Assembly: GCA_026708585.1 (NCBI GenBank)
Contig: JAPOUQ010000012.1
Span: forward strand, 1 to 40,252
Origin: Gammaproteobacteria bacterium
Lineage (GTDB): Bacteria; Pseudomonadota; Gammaproteobacteria; Arenicellales; Poriferihabitantaceae
DNA: 40,252 bases
Direction of reading: 5' to 3'
A program made the position numbers and the translations under genes. Position 1 is the stretch's first letter. Every line of letters starts with the position of its first letter. Below the pieces are notes generated by a model. That model was not told the origin of the DNA. It was given only the letters and a program-made list of their open reading frames with translations, and ran no database searches. Shown piece by piece: positions 18,718-27,896 of the stretch.

Positions 18718-18990
18718 ATGAATAAATCAGAACTTATTGACCATATTGCAAGCACAGCAGACTTATCCAAAGCACAAGCTACAAAAGCACTTGATGCAGT
18801 TGTTGATAGTGTTGGCTCGGCCTTATCAAAGGGGGACAGTGTTAGTTTGATTGGTTTTGGAACTTTTTCGATATCTGAACGAGCTGCTAGGTCTGGTCGA
18901 AATCCTCGTACGGGTGAAACGATAAAGATTGCAGCGTCGAAACAAGTTCGATTCAAAGCTGGTAAGTCACTAAAGGACAAGGTAAATTAG
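18718..18990 (+). CDS. hupB: DNA-binding protein HU-beta
   Basis: This 90-residue nucleoid protein bends and compacts DNA as a dimer. It starts [21 protein letters not shown] and carries the HU arm signature [22 protein letters not shown] followed by I-K-I-A-A-S and a lysine-rich end. The ATG at 18718 with upstream GAGGAAT gives exactly the family length; an upstream in-frame ATG at 18670 would add 16 residues with no counterpart in HU. The tRNA-Val gene begins seven bases after the stop, so the mRNA probably reads into the tRNAs. Confidence 0.97.
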   Translation: MNKSELIDHIASTADLSKAQATKALDAVVDSVGSALSKGDSVSLIGFGTFSISERAARSGRNPRTGETIKIAASKQVRFKAGKSLKDKVN

Positions 18991-18997
18991 TCCGACA

Positions 18998-19073
18998 GGG
19001 CGCTTAGCTCAGCTGGGAGAGCATCGCCCTTACAAGGCGAGGGTCGCAGGTTCGATCCCTGCAGCGCCCACCA
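18998..19073 (+). tRNA. tRNA-Val(UAC)
   Basis: A 76-base tRNA: acceptor GGGCGCT with AGCGCCC, D-stem GCTC/GAGC, anticodon stem TCGCC/GGCGA enclosing CTTACAA (anticodon TAC), T-arm GCAGG/CCTGC, encoded CCA. It stands between hupB and ppiD, as in Pseudomonas. Confidence 0.96.
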
Positions 19074-19078
19074 AAACC

Positions 19079-19156
19079 GGAGCGGTAGTTCAGTTTGGTT
19101 AGAATACCGGCCTGTCACGCCGGGGGTCGCGGGTTCGAGTCCCGTCCGCTCCGCCA
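19079..19156 (+). tRNA. tRNA-Asp(GUC)
   Basis: A 78-base tRNA: acceptor GGAGCGG with CCGCTCC, anticodon stem CCGGC/GCCGG enclosing CTGTCAC (anticodon GTC), T-arm GCGGG/CCCGT, encoded CCA. It is five bases after tRNA-Val and likely co-transcribed with it. Confidence 0.95.
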
Positions 19157-19273
19157 ATTCAATCGCGCGAGCGTTTTTGATTCAGTACCATTTACCTTAA
19201 GGGGTTATTTTCCGTTTGTATGGTTGCTAATTTGAAAACGCTCTCTTGTTTTTGAGGTTGACTAAAATAAACA

Positions 19274-21199
19274 ATGTTAACTGCGATCAAACAACGTGCT
19301 ACTGGATGGGTAGCATGGGCGATTGTCATCCTGATCACCATTCCGTTTGCATTATGGGGAATTAATTCTTATTTTGAAGGAGGGAGTGAGGTCTCGATTG
19401 CTTCAGTCAATGGTCAGGAACTGCCGCTCTATAGTTATCAAGACAGTCTGCAAAATCGTGCTCAGGTATTGCGACAGCAAATGGGGGATTCCTTTGATCC
19501 TGTGATTCTTGAGTCATTGCAAATAAGAAGAAGTGTTCTTGATTCCATAATTGATCAGACAATTATGGATCAATATATAGTTGAGCAGAAATTTCGAATT
19601 TCGGATGAGCAACTGAATCAAACCATTCACAATGCAGAAATATTTCAGGCAGAGGGGCAATTCGATGCCATGCAATATCGCTCGATTCTAGCTGCAAGTC
19701 GTTATACACCGCAACAGTATGAGGAGTTAGAGCGAATCAATCAGGCAGTTAATCAGGTTCGTTTAGGGATAATCAATTCGGCGTTCGTTTTGGATTCTGA
19801 GGTTGATCAGTTACTTTCCATTCAACAACAGCAGCGGGAGATTCAGTATTCCTTGCTGGAAGTTGACAAATTTGCAGAGGGTATTGAAGTCACCGAGGAA
19901 GAAGTCAAGGATTATTATGATAGCAATTCTGAAGACTTTATGAGTCCGGCTAGGATAAAAGTCAGTTATGTTGAGTTGGATGTTAAATCCCTATCTAGTA
20001 GGATGGAGCCTAGCGAGCAACAGATTGCAGGGTTCTATGAGGAGAATAAGGGCAGATATTTAACTCCAGAGAATCGACGAGTTCGACATATTCTTGTGGC
20101 GGTGGATGCATCTGCAACAGATCAAGATCGAAAAACGAAACTAGGACTTGCGAATGATTTGCTTGAGCGTCTGAGAAGTGGCGAAGATTTTGACCAATTG
20201 GCGAAGCAATATTCTGATGATCCTGGTTCAAAGAATAATGGGGGAGACCTTGGCATTATTGCACGCGGACAAATGGTTGCACCATTTGAGGAAGCTGTAT
20301 ATGGAATGAGCGAAGGTGATATTGAAGGGCCAGTTGAAACTCAATATGGATATCACATAATTAATCTTATCGAATTGAACGAAGTACAGCAACAAACGCT
20401 GGAAGAAGTTCGAGAAGGAGTGATTGGTGAATTAGGGGATATTCTCGCGGAACAGCGATTCGCAGAGTTGGCAGAACCTTTCATGAATCTTGTATTCGAG
20501 CATCCAGAAAACTTGGATTTGGTGTCTCAAGAGTTGGGCTTACCAATTCAAGAAAGTGACTGGTTTACTGAAAATGAAGGAGAAGGATTCTCAAGCGATG
20601 CGAGAGTTCGCAGGGCAGCATTTTCAGAAGAAGTGCTGAATGAAAATTTAGTGAGTCAACCGATTGAAATCGGCTTTGACAGAATTATTGCGATTCAGAA
20701 ATTGGACTATGAATCAGCCACCACTCAATCTCTAGATCGAGTTTGGGATGAGATTGTTACGATCTTGCGAGATGCAAAGGCTAAACAAGAAGTGCATTCC
20801 TTAGGTCGTGAGTATTCTGATATGCTTGATAAAATGGAGGCAACCTCTCAGGACTGGGTTGAGTTTCTTAAGGAAAAAGGGTTGAGTATTATGGATTTTA
20901 CTTTTTCAAGTCGTGTTGATGTACCGGTAGATCAGCGGGCACTGGCCGAGGCCGTTTATGCATCGGTTCGGCCAAGGGAGAGCGAGGTTGTGTTTGGCGG
21001 AGTAACTTTGTCGAATGGCGATTATGCCCTATACAAGTTGCATTCGGTGACAGATGGTGTCATTGATGAAATTGATGATTCGACTCGTCAAGCATTTACC
21101 AATCAATTGAGTTTTGGCGAGGGAGCCGGAATGATGTCTGGATTCTCAAGACAGCTGAGAGATCAGGCAAAAATTGAAGTCTTCGAAGATCGTTTATAG
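19274..21199 (+). CDS. ppiD: Periplasmic folding chaperone / peptidyl-prolyl isomerase PpiD
   Basis: This 641-residue inner-membrane-anchored protein faces the periplasm and helps outer-membrane and secreted proteins fold near the Sec translocon. One membrane segment is visible at about residues 12-32 (WVAWAIVILITIPFALWGI), preceded by positive charges. A SurA-like N-terminal helical region follows, then one parvulin domain at about 268-368 (VRHILVAVD, the DPGSKNNGGDLG loop and YGYHIINL). The rest is helical and acidic. Length matches E. coli PpiD (623). Position after hupB is conserved. The 3' end is 45 bases from the convergent pyrC. Confidence 0.95.
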   Translation: MLTAIKQRATGWVAWAIVILITIPFALWGINSYFEGGSEVSIASVNGQELPLYSYQDSLQNRAQVLRQQMGDSFDPVILESLQIRRSVLDSIIDQTIMDQYIVEQKFRISDEQLNQTIHNAEIFQAEGQFDAMQYRSILAASRYTPQQYEELERINQAVNQVRLGIINSAFVLDSEVDQLLSIQQQQREIQYSLLEVDKFAEGIEVTEEEVKDYYDSNSEDFMSPARIKVSYVELDVKSLSSRMEPSEQQIAGFYEENKGRYLTPENRRVRHILVAVDASATDQDRKTKLGLANDLLERLRSGEDFDQLAKQYSDDPGSKNNGGDLGIIARGQMVAPFEEAVYGMSEGDIEGPVETQYGYHIINLIELNEVQQQTLEEVREGVIGELGDILAEQRFAELAEPFMNLVFEHPENLDLVSQELGLPIQESDWFTENEGEGFSSDARVRRAAFSEEVLNENLVSQPIEIGFDRIIAIQKLDYESATTQSLDRVWDEIVTILRDAKAKQEVHSLGREYSDMLDKMEATSQDWVEFLKEKGLSIMDFTFSSRVDVPVDQRALAEAVYASVRPRESEVVFGGVTLSNGDYALYKLHSVTDGVIDEIDDSTRQAFTNQLSFGEGAGMMSGFSRQLRDQAKIEVFEDRL

Positions 21200-21244
21200 G
21201 GTAAAAGGTTTTCAGCAATAGGTTGAATGGCTGTTGTTGAGATT

Positions 21245-22321
21245 CTAGTTCCGGATGCCAGTTCTGGGTTCGGGCTTTTCTTCCAAGGACCAAGATAAAC
21301 CTTCTCCCGCTTTCAGTGGCACTATTTCTTGTTCAGAGATGCTAGCATGGCAACTTGGAATGGCTCTTGGGATTGTTTTGGCCTTCCGTATAAGTGTGAT
21401 CTGTTCAGTGTTTCTAGGTAGCCGATAATAGTCTGCTCCAAAGTGGCTAGCGAATCCTTCCAATCGGTCGATCTTGTCAATGCCGTCGAACATTTCTGCA
21501 TAGTATTCAATTGCGGCAACAGCTGAGAATATGCCTGCACATCCGCATGCGCTCTCCTTGCTATTTCGGGTATGTGGTGCACTATCTGTACCCAAAAAGA
21601 AAGAGGGATCACCAGAAGTTGCAGCTTCTAGCAAGGCCATGCGATGCTCTTCACGTTTTAGTACTGGAAGGCAAAAGTGATGCGGTCGTATCCCGCTTTT
21701 GAACATTTCATTGCGGTTATACATAAGATGTTGTGGAGTAATCGTTCCAGCTATATTCGTACTGCATTGCTTTACGAAATCGATGCCATGACGGGTTGTA
21801 ATATGTTCCAAGGTCATTCTGAACTCGGGAATTTCTCGATGAACTGTATCAAGAACTTGTTCAATAAATACGGCTTCACGATCAAACACATCGACATTGG
21901 GATCGGTGACTTCACCATGAATTTGCATGCAGACATCATATTTCGCCATGCATTCGAAGATATTCATCATTGAAGTAATTCGGGTTACACCGAACTTGGA
22001 GTTTGTAGTGGCCCCTGATGGATATAATTTGAAGCCCAGCACGTGTTCGCAATCTGCCGCCTCTTTGATCTGTTTTGGGGATGTGTTCTCTGTAAGGTAC
22101 AGGGTCATTTTTGGATCAAAGTTGAGAGAAGCAGGTACTGCATCCAATATTCGAGTACGGTAAGCGAGAGCCTGTTTAACCGTTTCGATCGGCGGAGATA
22201 GGTTTGGCATGACCAGTGCTCTGGTAAACTGGCGGGCAGTATATACAGCGACCTGTTTTAGCATGGCACCGTCTCGTAAGTGAACATGCCAATCGTCCGG
22301 TCGAGTGATGGTGAGAGACAC
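21245..22321 (-). CDS. pyrC: Dihydroorotase, PyrC type II
   Basis: This 358-residue enzyme cyclises carbamoyl aspartate to dihydroorotate in pyrimidine synthesis. Metal ligands are visible: H12 and H14 in DDWHVHLRDG, the carboxylated lysine in GFKLYPSGATTNS, the histidine in MQIHGEV, a further histidine in LEHITT and the catalytic aspartate in GTDSAPH. It belongs to the E. coli homodimeric class (348 residues), with a slightly longer tail. The start is a GTG giving MSLTITRPDDW. It is not in an operon with other pyrimidine genes; the neighbours are convergent ppiD and, upstream on the same strand, priA. Confidence 0.97.
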   Translation of the reverse strand: MSLTITRPDDWHVHLRDGAMLKQVAVYTARQFTRALVMPNLSPPIETVKQALAYRTRILDAVPASLNFDPKMTLYLTENTSPKQIKEAADCEHVLGFKLYPSGATTNSKFGVTRITSMMNIFECMAKYDVCMQIHGEVTDPNVDVFDREAVFIEQVLDTVHREIPEFRMTLEHITTRHGIDFVKQCSTNIAGTITPQHLMYNRNEMFKSGIRPHHFCLPVLKREEHRMALLEAATSGDPSFFLGTDSAPHTRNSKESACGCAGIFSAVAAIEYYAEMFDGIDKIDRLEGFASHFGADYYRLPRNTEQITLIRKAKTIPRAIPSCHASISEQEIVPLKAGEGLSWSLEEKPEPRTGIRN

Positions 22322-22729
22322 TGATTATGGTTCTGTAATGAAGACGGATAAGGTGATTATGGGAGTCTTGAACAAAATATGGTGGGATATATGATTGGAC
22401 CTTTTCCGAGTTATTGGCTGGCCGCAAATTATTGACGACTTTTGCGTTTCAGTTTCTGTACTCCTTGATTTTGCTGCAGACTGCTCATTGCTATGCAATT
22501 TTATCATGGATGATTTTTGCGTTATGTGCTGTTTCAATATTATACCTCCAATGTAACACGAGTGAATATATAGAGTCTTTTCGTAAGGGAACGAATCTGA
22601 AGGAGTCAAATATACAGTTTGATCATTGTACTTGTGATGTAATCATCTTAATCATCGTTATAGTAGGTCGCATAGTTTTGTATTTAATGGGTCAAAATTG
22701 GAATAGAAGTATTGCAGGAACCCGATGTG
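22322..22729. other. Intergenic region between priA and pyrC
   Basis: About 410 bases with no supported gene. A plus-strand open frame from a TTG at 22414 to 22782 encodes a hydrophobic peptide but overlaps the priA 3' end, has no family resemblance and no ribosome binding site that I can see. The pyrC promoter is presumably here on the minus strand. No clear PurR-type operator or pyrimidine attenuator was recognised. Confidence 0.4.
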
Positions 22730-24949
22730 TTAATACATTTCCATTGGGTCGATATCCAAAGACCAACGCAATTTTGGGCTAGTGGGGAGATTCTCTACCC
22801 AGGTAATCCATGGGTTTAGGATCTGGTGTAGTTCAGTGCGTATGGTTGCATTGACTAACAGTTGAAATCGATGCCAATCATCGATTCGGATGATGGGAGA
22901 GAGTACAGGATCCATAATCTGAACAGATTTGAAATTCATTGAGGCACGCAGTCTATCGCCATGATGTTTGATGTTTTGTAATAACCGAAAACCTTCTTCC
23001 TGTTTGCGCGATTCAATTCGCCACAGTGCGAAGCTGGAAAATGGCGGAACATCAGCGGCCTTTCGCTCGTCACGACAACTTGCGAAAAAGGAGTCATAAT
23101 CCTGACCGCAGACCATCTGCATATACTGATTTTCGGGATGATAGGTTTGAATATAAACCCGTCCGGGATCCTTACCCCGGCCAGAACGACCGGATACCTG
23201 CATCAGGTCCTGAAACAATTGTTCAGGAGCACGAAAGTCGATACTGTAAAGCCCTTGATCAGGATTGATTATTCCAACCAGGGTAACTCCATGAAAATCA
23301 TGACCCTTGGAAATCATGCGAGTGCCCACAATGATATCGACTTGTCCTTTATTAATGAAGTCCAAAGTTTTCTGAAGTTGGCGAAAAGACCGAATTTTGT
23401 CTCGATCAAATCGTAAAATGGACGCATCCGGAAACAATCTTTCTAAAGACTCTTCTATACGTTGAGTACCAGAGCCACGAAGAAACAATGGCGATCGACA
23501 TTGCGGACAAAACTCTGGAGTCGACGATGTATTTCCGCAATGATGACAATTTAATCGGTCGTTTGTTTTGTGATAGGTCATATATGCATCACATCGATCA
23601 CAGTTTGCTTGCCATTTGCAATGAGAGCACTCTACTATTGGTGCATATCCTCGACGATTAATATACAAAATGGTCTGTTGTGAGTTCTCAAGTTGCTTGT
23701 CAATGGCTGAAATCATCTGGCGAGACAGGCCATAATGCGGAGGTTGAAGACGTAAATCGATAAATTCAATTTTTGGCAAATTTGCTTTACCTGCACGTTT
23801 TCTCAGGATTGATAGATGGTATTTTCCAGAGTGGGCATTGTGCATTGATTCCATCGAAGGAGTTGCTGACCCGAGAATGATTGGAATTTCCTCAAGGCTC
23901 GCTCGTTTAATTGCGAGATCACGAGCATGGTAACGAAATCCATCCATTTGCTTAAAAGATAGATCGTGTTCTTCATCGACGATGATTTTGGCCAAATTCA
24001 AGATAGGCATAAAAACTGCTGAGCGAGTACCGAGTATGACACCTGCAGTTCCATTTCCTGCTTTCCACCATGTTCGATATCTTTCTGATTTGCTGATTCC
24101 AGAGTGATAGCAATGGACACGATCACCAAATCGGTTGATGAAGCGGTCTACCAACTGTTTGGTTAATGATATTTCGGGAACAAGTACCAAGACCTGGCGG
24201 CCGCGTTTCAGGCAATCGTGAATGGTATGGATATAGATTTCGGTTTTTCCGCTTCCAGTAATTCCATGAATGAGATGGGTATGGAATCCTAGTTGATTGG
24301 CTTTAATTTTCGAAAGTGTTTCTGATTGCTCTCGGTTTAGTAAAATTTCACAAGGTCTTATTTCGGTGGGTGGACGATGGATTTGAAGAACCAGCCCTTT
24401 CTTTTTCAAACTCTGCATTCCGCTTCGCACATTGCGAATTTCCGATATCTGTGGAAGTTTCTCGATCTCATCAAGGCGCAGACATTTCCCATCCGATAAG
24501 GATGAGTAGAGCAGTTGTTGTTTTCGAGCGCGCACGAGCGTGCTTAATACATCAGCTTCAGGAAACTTTGGGTTTTGTATAAAGTGTTCTGGCGTCTCGG
24601 GATTACTTAGCTTGATCGCCATTCTGACGTTTGGTGGGAGTGCGGTATGAATAACTTCACCGATAGGATAGTGATAATAATTGGCCGACCAGATATAAAA
24701 CTTTAATATGGTTGGAGGGATGAATGGTTGATCATCTAGGACATGAATGATATTTTTGTGTTTCGTAATCGACTTGTCTGGCAAGGTCGGGATTACCATT
24801 CCAACCAGTTGGCGATTGCGAAATGGAACGATAACTCTTGATCCAGGTTCAATTTCTGTTTCGAATTGATAGTCAAAAGTCCGTCTCAACGGAACCGGTA
24901 CAGCCACACTGACTATTGGTTTAGACTCGATGGATAATGGCATTTTCAC
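22730..24949 (-). CDS. priA: Primosomal replication protein N' (helicase PriA)
   Basis: This 739-residue superfamily 2 helicase recognises stalled or repaired forks and reloads the replisome. An N-terminal 3'-end-binding domain is followed by Walker A GITGSGKT (229-236), DEEHD (325-329) and the eight zinc-binding cysteines C441, C444, C450, C453, C468, C471, C481 and C484. Later motifs include GTRMISKGHDFHGVTLVGI and QVSGRSGRG. Length matches E. coli PriA (732). The start could be the GTG at 24949 or the ATG two codons later; a weak AGGTGA precedes the latter. Two DnaA boxes lie about 150-170 bases upstream. Confidence 0.97.
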   Translation of the reverse strand: MKMPLSIESKPIVSVAVPVPLRRTFDYQFETEIEPGSRVIVPFRNRQLVGMVIPTLPDKSITKHKNIIHVLDDQPFIPPTILKFYIWSANYYHYPIGEVIHTALPPNVRMAIKLSNPETPEHFIQNPKFPEADVLSTLVRARKQQLLYSSLSDGKCLRLDEIEKLPQISEIRNVRSGMQSLKKKGLVLQIHRPPTEIRPCEILLNREQSETLSKIKANQLGFHTHLIHGITGSGKTEIYIHTIHDCLKRGRQVLVLVPEISLTKQLVDRFINRFGDRVHCYHSGISKSERYRTWWKAGNGTAGVILGTRSAVFMPILNLAKIIVDEEHDLSFKQMDGFRYHARDLAIKRASLEEIPIILGSATPSMESMHNAHSGKYHLSILRKRAGKANLPKIEFIDLRLQPPHYGLSRQMISAIDKQLENSQQTILYINRRGYAPIVECSHCKWQANCDRCDAYMTYHKTNDRLNCHHCGNTSSTPEFCPQCRSPLFLRGSGTQRIEESLERLFPDASILRFDRDKIRSFRQLQKTLDFINKGQVDIIVGTRMISKGHDFHGVTLVGIINPDQGLYSIDFRAPEQLFQDLMQVSGRSGRGKDPGRVYIQTYHPENQYMQMVCGQDYDSFFASCRDERKAADVPPFSSFALWRIESRKQEEGFRLLQNIKHHGDRLRASMNFKSVQIMDPVLSPIIRIDDWHRFQLLVNATIRTELHQILNPWITWVENLPTSPKLRWSLDIDPMEMY

Positions 24950-25407
24950 CTAGAGACGGGATCGATTGAAGAATCTGTCTAACAATTTCTTGTTCAAGAG
25001 ATGTCCAGTTTGGGATTTCAATTGCTTACAATCGAGGAGTCAGTAAATCCGGCATGCAATGCTCTCTGAGATTTTGGAAGGTTACTCACAATATCTGTGG
25101 ATAATTGTGTGGATAAATAGCAGAAATTAGCGTGACTAGTGAGTATTTCAAGAAAAAGTACCAATTGTCTAATTTTTAGGCAAAAGACAATAAAAACATA
25201 AAAACAATAAGATAAATGTCAGAATTGCAAAAGCCAGACAAACAAATCCTATAAACCATAAAAATCTACAATCCCTGATCTTGTTGTGAATAAATCAAAA
25301 CAGAAGGAGAAGATTTTGACCATCAAATTACGCAAATTCATAAATTTGTAATGTGTATCTGAGAGCCCTATTCGGAATGTCTTGTATCTTTCGATATGTG
25401 GATTTGT
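24950..25407. other. Gene-free region with DnaA boxes and an AT-rich stretch
   Basis: About 460 bases upstream of priA with no protein gene. It contains two tandem perfect DnaA boxes, a one-mismatch box at 25285-25293 (TGTGAATAA), and a conspicuously AT-rich stretch of about 190 bases from 25141. Either it regulates priA or it is a DnaA-binding locus such as an origin or a datA/DARS-like element. The sequence alone does not decide. Confidence 0.55.
25096..25116 (-). promoter_or_regulatory. Pair of tandem DnaA boxes
   Basis: TGTGGATAA occurs at 25096-25104 and again at 25108-25116, three bases apart. Each is the exact complement of the consensus DnaA box TTATCCACA. Two perfect nonamers in direct repeat this close are unlikely by chance. 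They sit about 150 bases before the priA start, with AT-rich DNA on their far side. Confidence 0.75.
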
Positions 25408-25968
25408 TCATTCTCGAGTGTCAACTGACATAGTAAAAGTCCCGGTCACACGCTCTTCAAGAAATCGTCCAAGTGATTTCTTAATTACTCTGAAAGCCAT
25501 ATCATCCCAAGGGATTTTCATTTCGTCAAACAATTTTACATGAAGACTTTCCGGGCCTGGACCAAAGGTGAAGGGTTCATCGAGTTCAGCACGATAGATG
25601 ATGTAAATTTGTCCAATACGAATTAGGTTGGTAATTTGGTAGAGATGCATATTGGTAATCTTGGCTCTGGCCTCTTCCCAAGTTTCACGGATTGATCCTT
25701 GCTGAATGGATTCGTGGTTCTCCAGAAATCCAGCAGGTATAGTCCAGTACCCTAAGCGTGGTTCAATTGCACGTTTGCAAAGCAGTATTTTTTGTTTGAA
25801 GGTAATTATGCTGCCAACCACTACTTTGGGATTTTGGTACTGGATGAAACCGCAATTATCGCAGATATGACGTTCTCGATTATCTCCTTCAGGCACGCCA
25901 ATTCTTACTCTAGAGCCACACAGGTTGCAATACTGAATTGGGAGTCCTTGGTTCAATTTTTGAATCAT
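25408..25968 (-). CDS. NUDIX hydrolase with N-terminal zinc ribbon
   Basis: This 186-residue protein joins a zinc ribbon (C14-x2-C17 and C36-x2-C39, as in NADH pyrophosphatases) to a NUDIX domain. The NUDIX box reads GFLENHESIQQGSIRETWEEARA: the G, E and REtwEE positions fit GX5EX7REUXEEXGU, but the late glycine is arginine. The metal-binding REXXEE core is kept, so activity is likely. The substrate is unknown; ADP-ribose or dinucleotide pyrophosphates are family possibilities. Its start overlaps the ubiA stop by four bases, so it is translationally coupled to ubiA. Confidence 0.88.
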   Translation of the reverse strand: MIQKLNQGLPIQYCNLCGSRVRIGVPEGDNRERHICDNCGFIQYQNPKVVVGSIITFKQKILLCKRAIEPRLGYWTIPAGFLENHESIQQGSIRETWEEARAKITNMHLYQITNLIRIGQIYIIYRAELDEPFTFGPGPESLHVKLFDEMKIPWDDMAFRVIKKSLGRFLEERVTGTFTMSVDTRE

Positions 25969-26837
25969 GATTGTTCGATCAATCCGAGCATAAAGCCAAA
26001 CTGTATCACGGCACCAAACCAGTTATTATTCAAGAAGGCCTTGAAGCAATTTGCGGGAATTCGTTCTCGGGTTAGTATCTGCTGGTAGGTGACAATCCCG
26101 AGGCTTATGGCAATAGCGATAAAGAAGTGCCAGTTTACATTTTGGCTGATTCCAATATATGTGAGAATTCCCAATGTGATTAATTGCAAGATCAGTATTA
26201 TGCTTCGATCAGCGGTATCAAACAAAATGGCAGTGGATTTCACTCCAATTTGAATATCGTCATCTCGATCGGCCATTGCATAATAAGTATCGTAAGCGAC
26301 AATCCAGCAGTAATTTGCGGCAAATAGAATCCAACATTCTAATGGCAAACTATTTGTGAGTGCTGTATAAGCAATCGGAATGCCCATTGAGAAGGCGATT
26401 CCTAGTACGAATTGGGGTAGGTGGGTAAATCGTTTTGTGAAAGGGTAGATCACGGCCACCACCAAAGCGAAGAGACTGACCACAACCGAGAGCATGTTCA
26501 GTTGCGTTACTAGCCATGCAGCGAGCAAGATTAATATTGCAAACAGGGTCATTGCCTTAGCGACACTCAGATCACCGCTTGCCAAGGGTCTGTTGCGTGT
26601 TCTGGTGATATGTCCGTCGATTTTTCGATCGGCGAAATCGTTGATAATGCAACCGGCTGATCGCATTACTAGAGTTCCGACCAGCATAATCAGGACAACA
26701 GTTGGGTCCGGTTGACCTTCGCCCGCTAGCCAGAGTGCCCATAGGGTTGGCCAGAGTAGAAGCAAGGACCCGATTGGACGATCCAATCGTATGAGCCGAA
26801 TATAGAGAGAAATTTCTTTCAGGATCGGAGTCGTCAC
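25965..26837 (-). CDS. ubiA: 4-hydroxybenzoate polyprenyltransferase
   Basis: This 290-residue inner-membrane enzyme attaches the polyprenyl tail to 4-hydroxybenzoate in ubiquinone synthesis. Both aspartate-rich Mg-diphosphate motifs are visible: N66-D67-x2-D70-x3-D74 in NDFADRKIDGH, and the second in YDTYYAMADRDDD (about 182-194). The segments between them are hydrophobic, consistent with eight or nine helices. Length equals E. coli UbiA (290). The start is a GTG giving MTTPILKEI. Unlike in E. coli, no ubiC precedes it; the downstream coupled gene is a NUDIX hydrolase. Confidence 0.96.
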   Translation of the reverse strand: MTTPILKEISLYIRLIRLDRPIGSLLLLWPTLWALWLAGEGQPDPTVVLIMLVGTLVMRSAGCIINDFADRKIDGHITRTRNRPLASGDLSVAKAMTLFAILILLAAWLVTQLNMLSVVVSLFALVVAVIYPFTKRFTHLPQFVLGIAFSMGIPIAYTALTNSLPLECWILFAANYCWIVAYDTYYAMADRDDDIQIGVKSTAILFDTADRSIILILQLITLGILTYIGISQNVNWHFFIAIAISLGIVTYQQILTRERIPANCFKAFLNNNWFGAVIQFGFMLGLIEQS

Positions 26838-26972
26838 AGATTTGGTTTACGAGTTGTTTAGAGTTTCAGCATCGTAAGAAACGTGCCGGTGGGGCGAACT
26901 GCAAGCGGTCTTTACCCTTGAGTGCGAATTGAAATAATGTACTGGAATTGTACGTTGAGCCAAAGTATATCT

Positions 26973-26981
26973 TGTGGATAA
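26973..26981 (-). promoter_or_regulatory. Single DnaA box between ridA and ubiA
   Basis: A further perfect TGTGGATAA (complement of TTATCCACA) lies in the 163-base ridA-ubiA gap, 1.9 kb from the box pair upstream of priA. A single nonamer can occur by chance, so its meaning depends on the pair. Confidence 0.5.
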
Positions 26982-27002
26982 AACCATTATCCTCAGGCCA
27001 AA

Positions 27003-27389
27003 TTAATCTAGAACCATGACTGCTTCAATTTCGAGTGGAGCATCTTTTGGTAGTGCAGATACACCGACCACAGCACGGGCGGGGTAGGGCGGATGGAAAT
27101 ACTCGGCCATGACTTCGTTCAGTATCGGAAATTGAGAAAGGTCAGTGACGTAGACATTGAGCTTTGCGATGTTACATAAACGACCGCCAGCTGCTGTGCA
27201 GATTGCATTGAGGTTCTTAAAGGTTTGATGGGCAGCCTCAGCAAACGATTCGCCAATCATTTCCATGGTGTTTGGGTCTAATGGGATTTGTCCGGAAATA
27301 TAAACTGTGTTGTCAACTCGAACCGCTTGAGAATAAGTTCCTATTGCCTTAGGTGATTGATCAGTACTAATAATTTCCCGATGTTGCAT
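27003..27389 (-). CDS. ridA: RidA family enamine/imine deaminase
   Basis: This 128-residue protein hydrolyses reactive 2-aminoacrylate and related enamines made by PLP enzymes, releasing ammonia and a keto acid. The family sequence SPKAIGTYSQAV, the YISGQIPLDP strand, and PARAVVGVSALPKDAPLEIEAV with the conserved active-site arginine are all visible. I place the start at the ATG at 27389 (MQHREIIS), which fits the family; an in-frame extension to 27443 adds 18 residues with no counterpart. In many gammaproteobacteria ridA follows spoT. Here it stands apart, upstream of ubiA on the same strand. Confidence 0.95.
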   Translation of the reverse strand: MQHREIISTDQSPKAIGTYSQAVRVDNTVYISGQIPLDPNTMEMIGESFAEAAHQTFKNLNAICTAAGGRLCNIAKLNVYVTDLSQFPILNEVMAEYFHPPYPARAVVGVSALPKDAPLEIEAVMVLD

Positions 27390-27896
27390 GGTAAATAATA
27401 ATTGATTGGTGCCAGTGGTAAATGGACTGCTCGTTCGGTCCATTCAAATTAATGAATTGGTATCTGAGTCTCCTCTTTCCCGACTTCAATTCGAGAGAAT
27501 GTAGATAGGATAACCAAACATACATGTTGAAGTATACATGACTATTGATTGGCTCTTTCTGATTGACTTGATAATCCGACTGATCAATCCTTTGAAGATC
27601 AAAACAACCACTTTCTAGACAAGTTGCATCTTTGATTCTTGTCTGCTTGCCGAAAGTAGAAACAAGAATATGATCTTTATGATTTTGATCACCAAAATCA
27701 ATGGGCGATTACTGGGGAAAAATCTTAGTTTTTCCTTCACTCAGCATCATATGCTTTTATCGACAATCAGACTGTTATTTTTGAAATGACATTGCTCGCG
27801 AAATTTGCCATAAGGAGTCAGCAGGTTTCTTGTAGGCTTCAAAGCCGATGCCATTCATCACATGATCAGCAAGAATCTATCCGGTTTCTGCAATAT

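Noticed and set aside
22414-22782. Hydrophobic 122-codon plus-strand open frame between pyrC and priA
   Set aside because: TTG start without a visible ribosome site, overlap with the priA 3' end, no family resemblance.
24950-25407. Firm call of chromosomal oriC
   Set aside because: Too few boxes, no dnaA, rpmH or mnmG next to it, and strand layout of genes is not decisive. Kept as a finding only.
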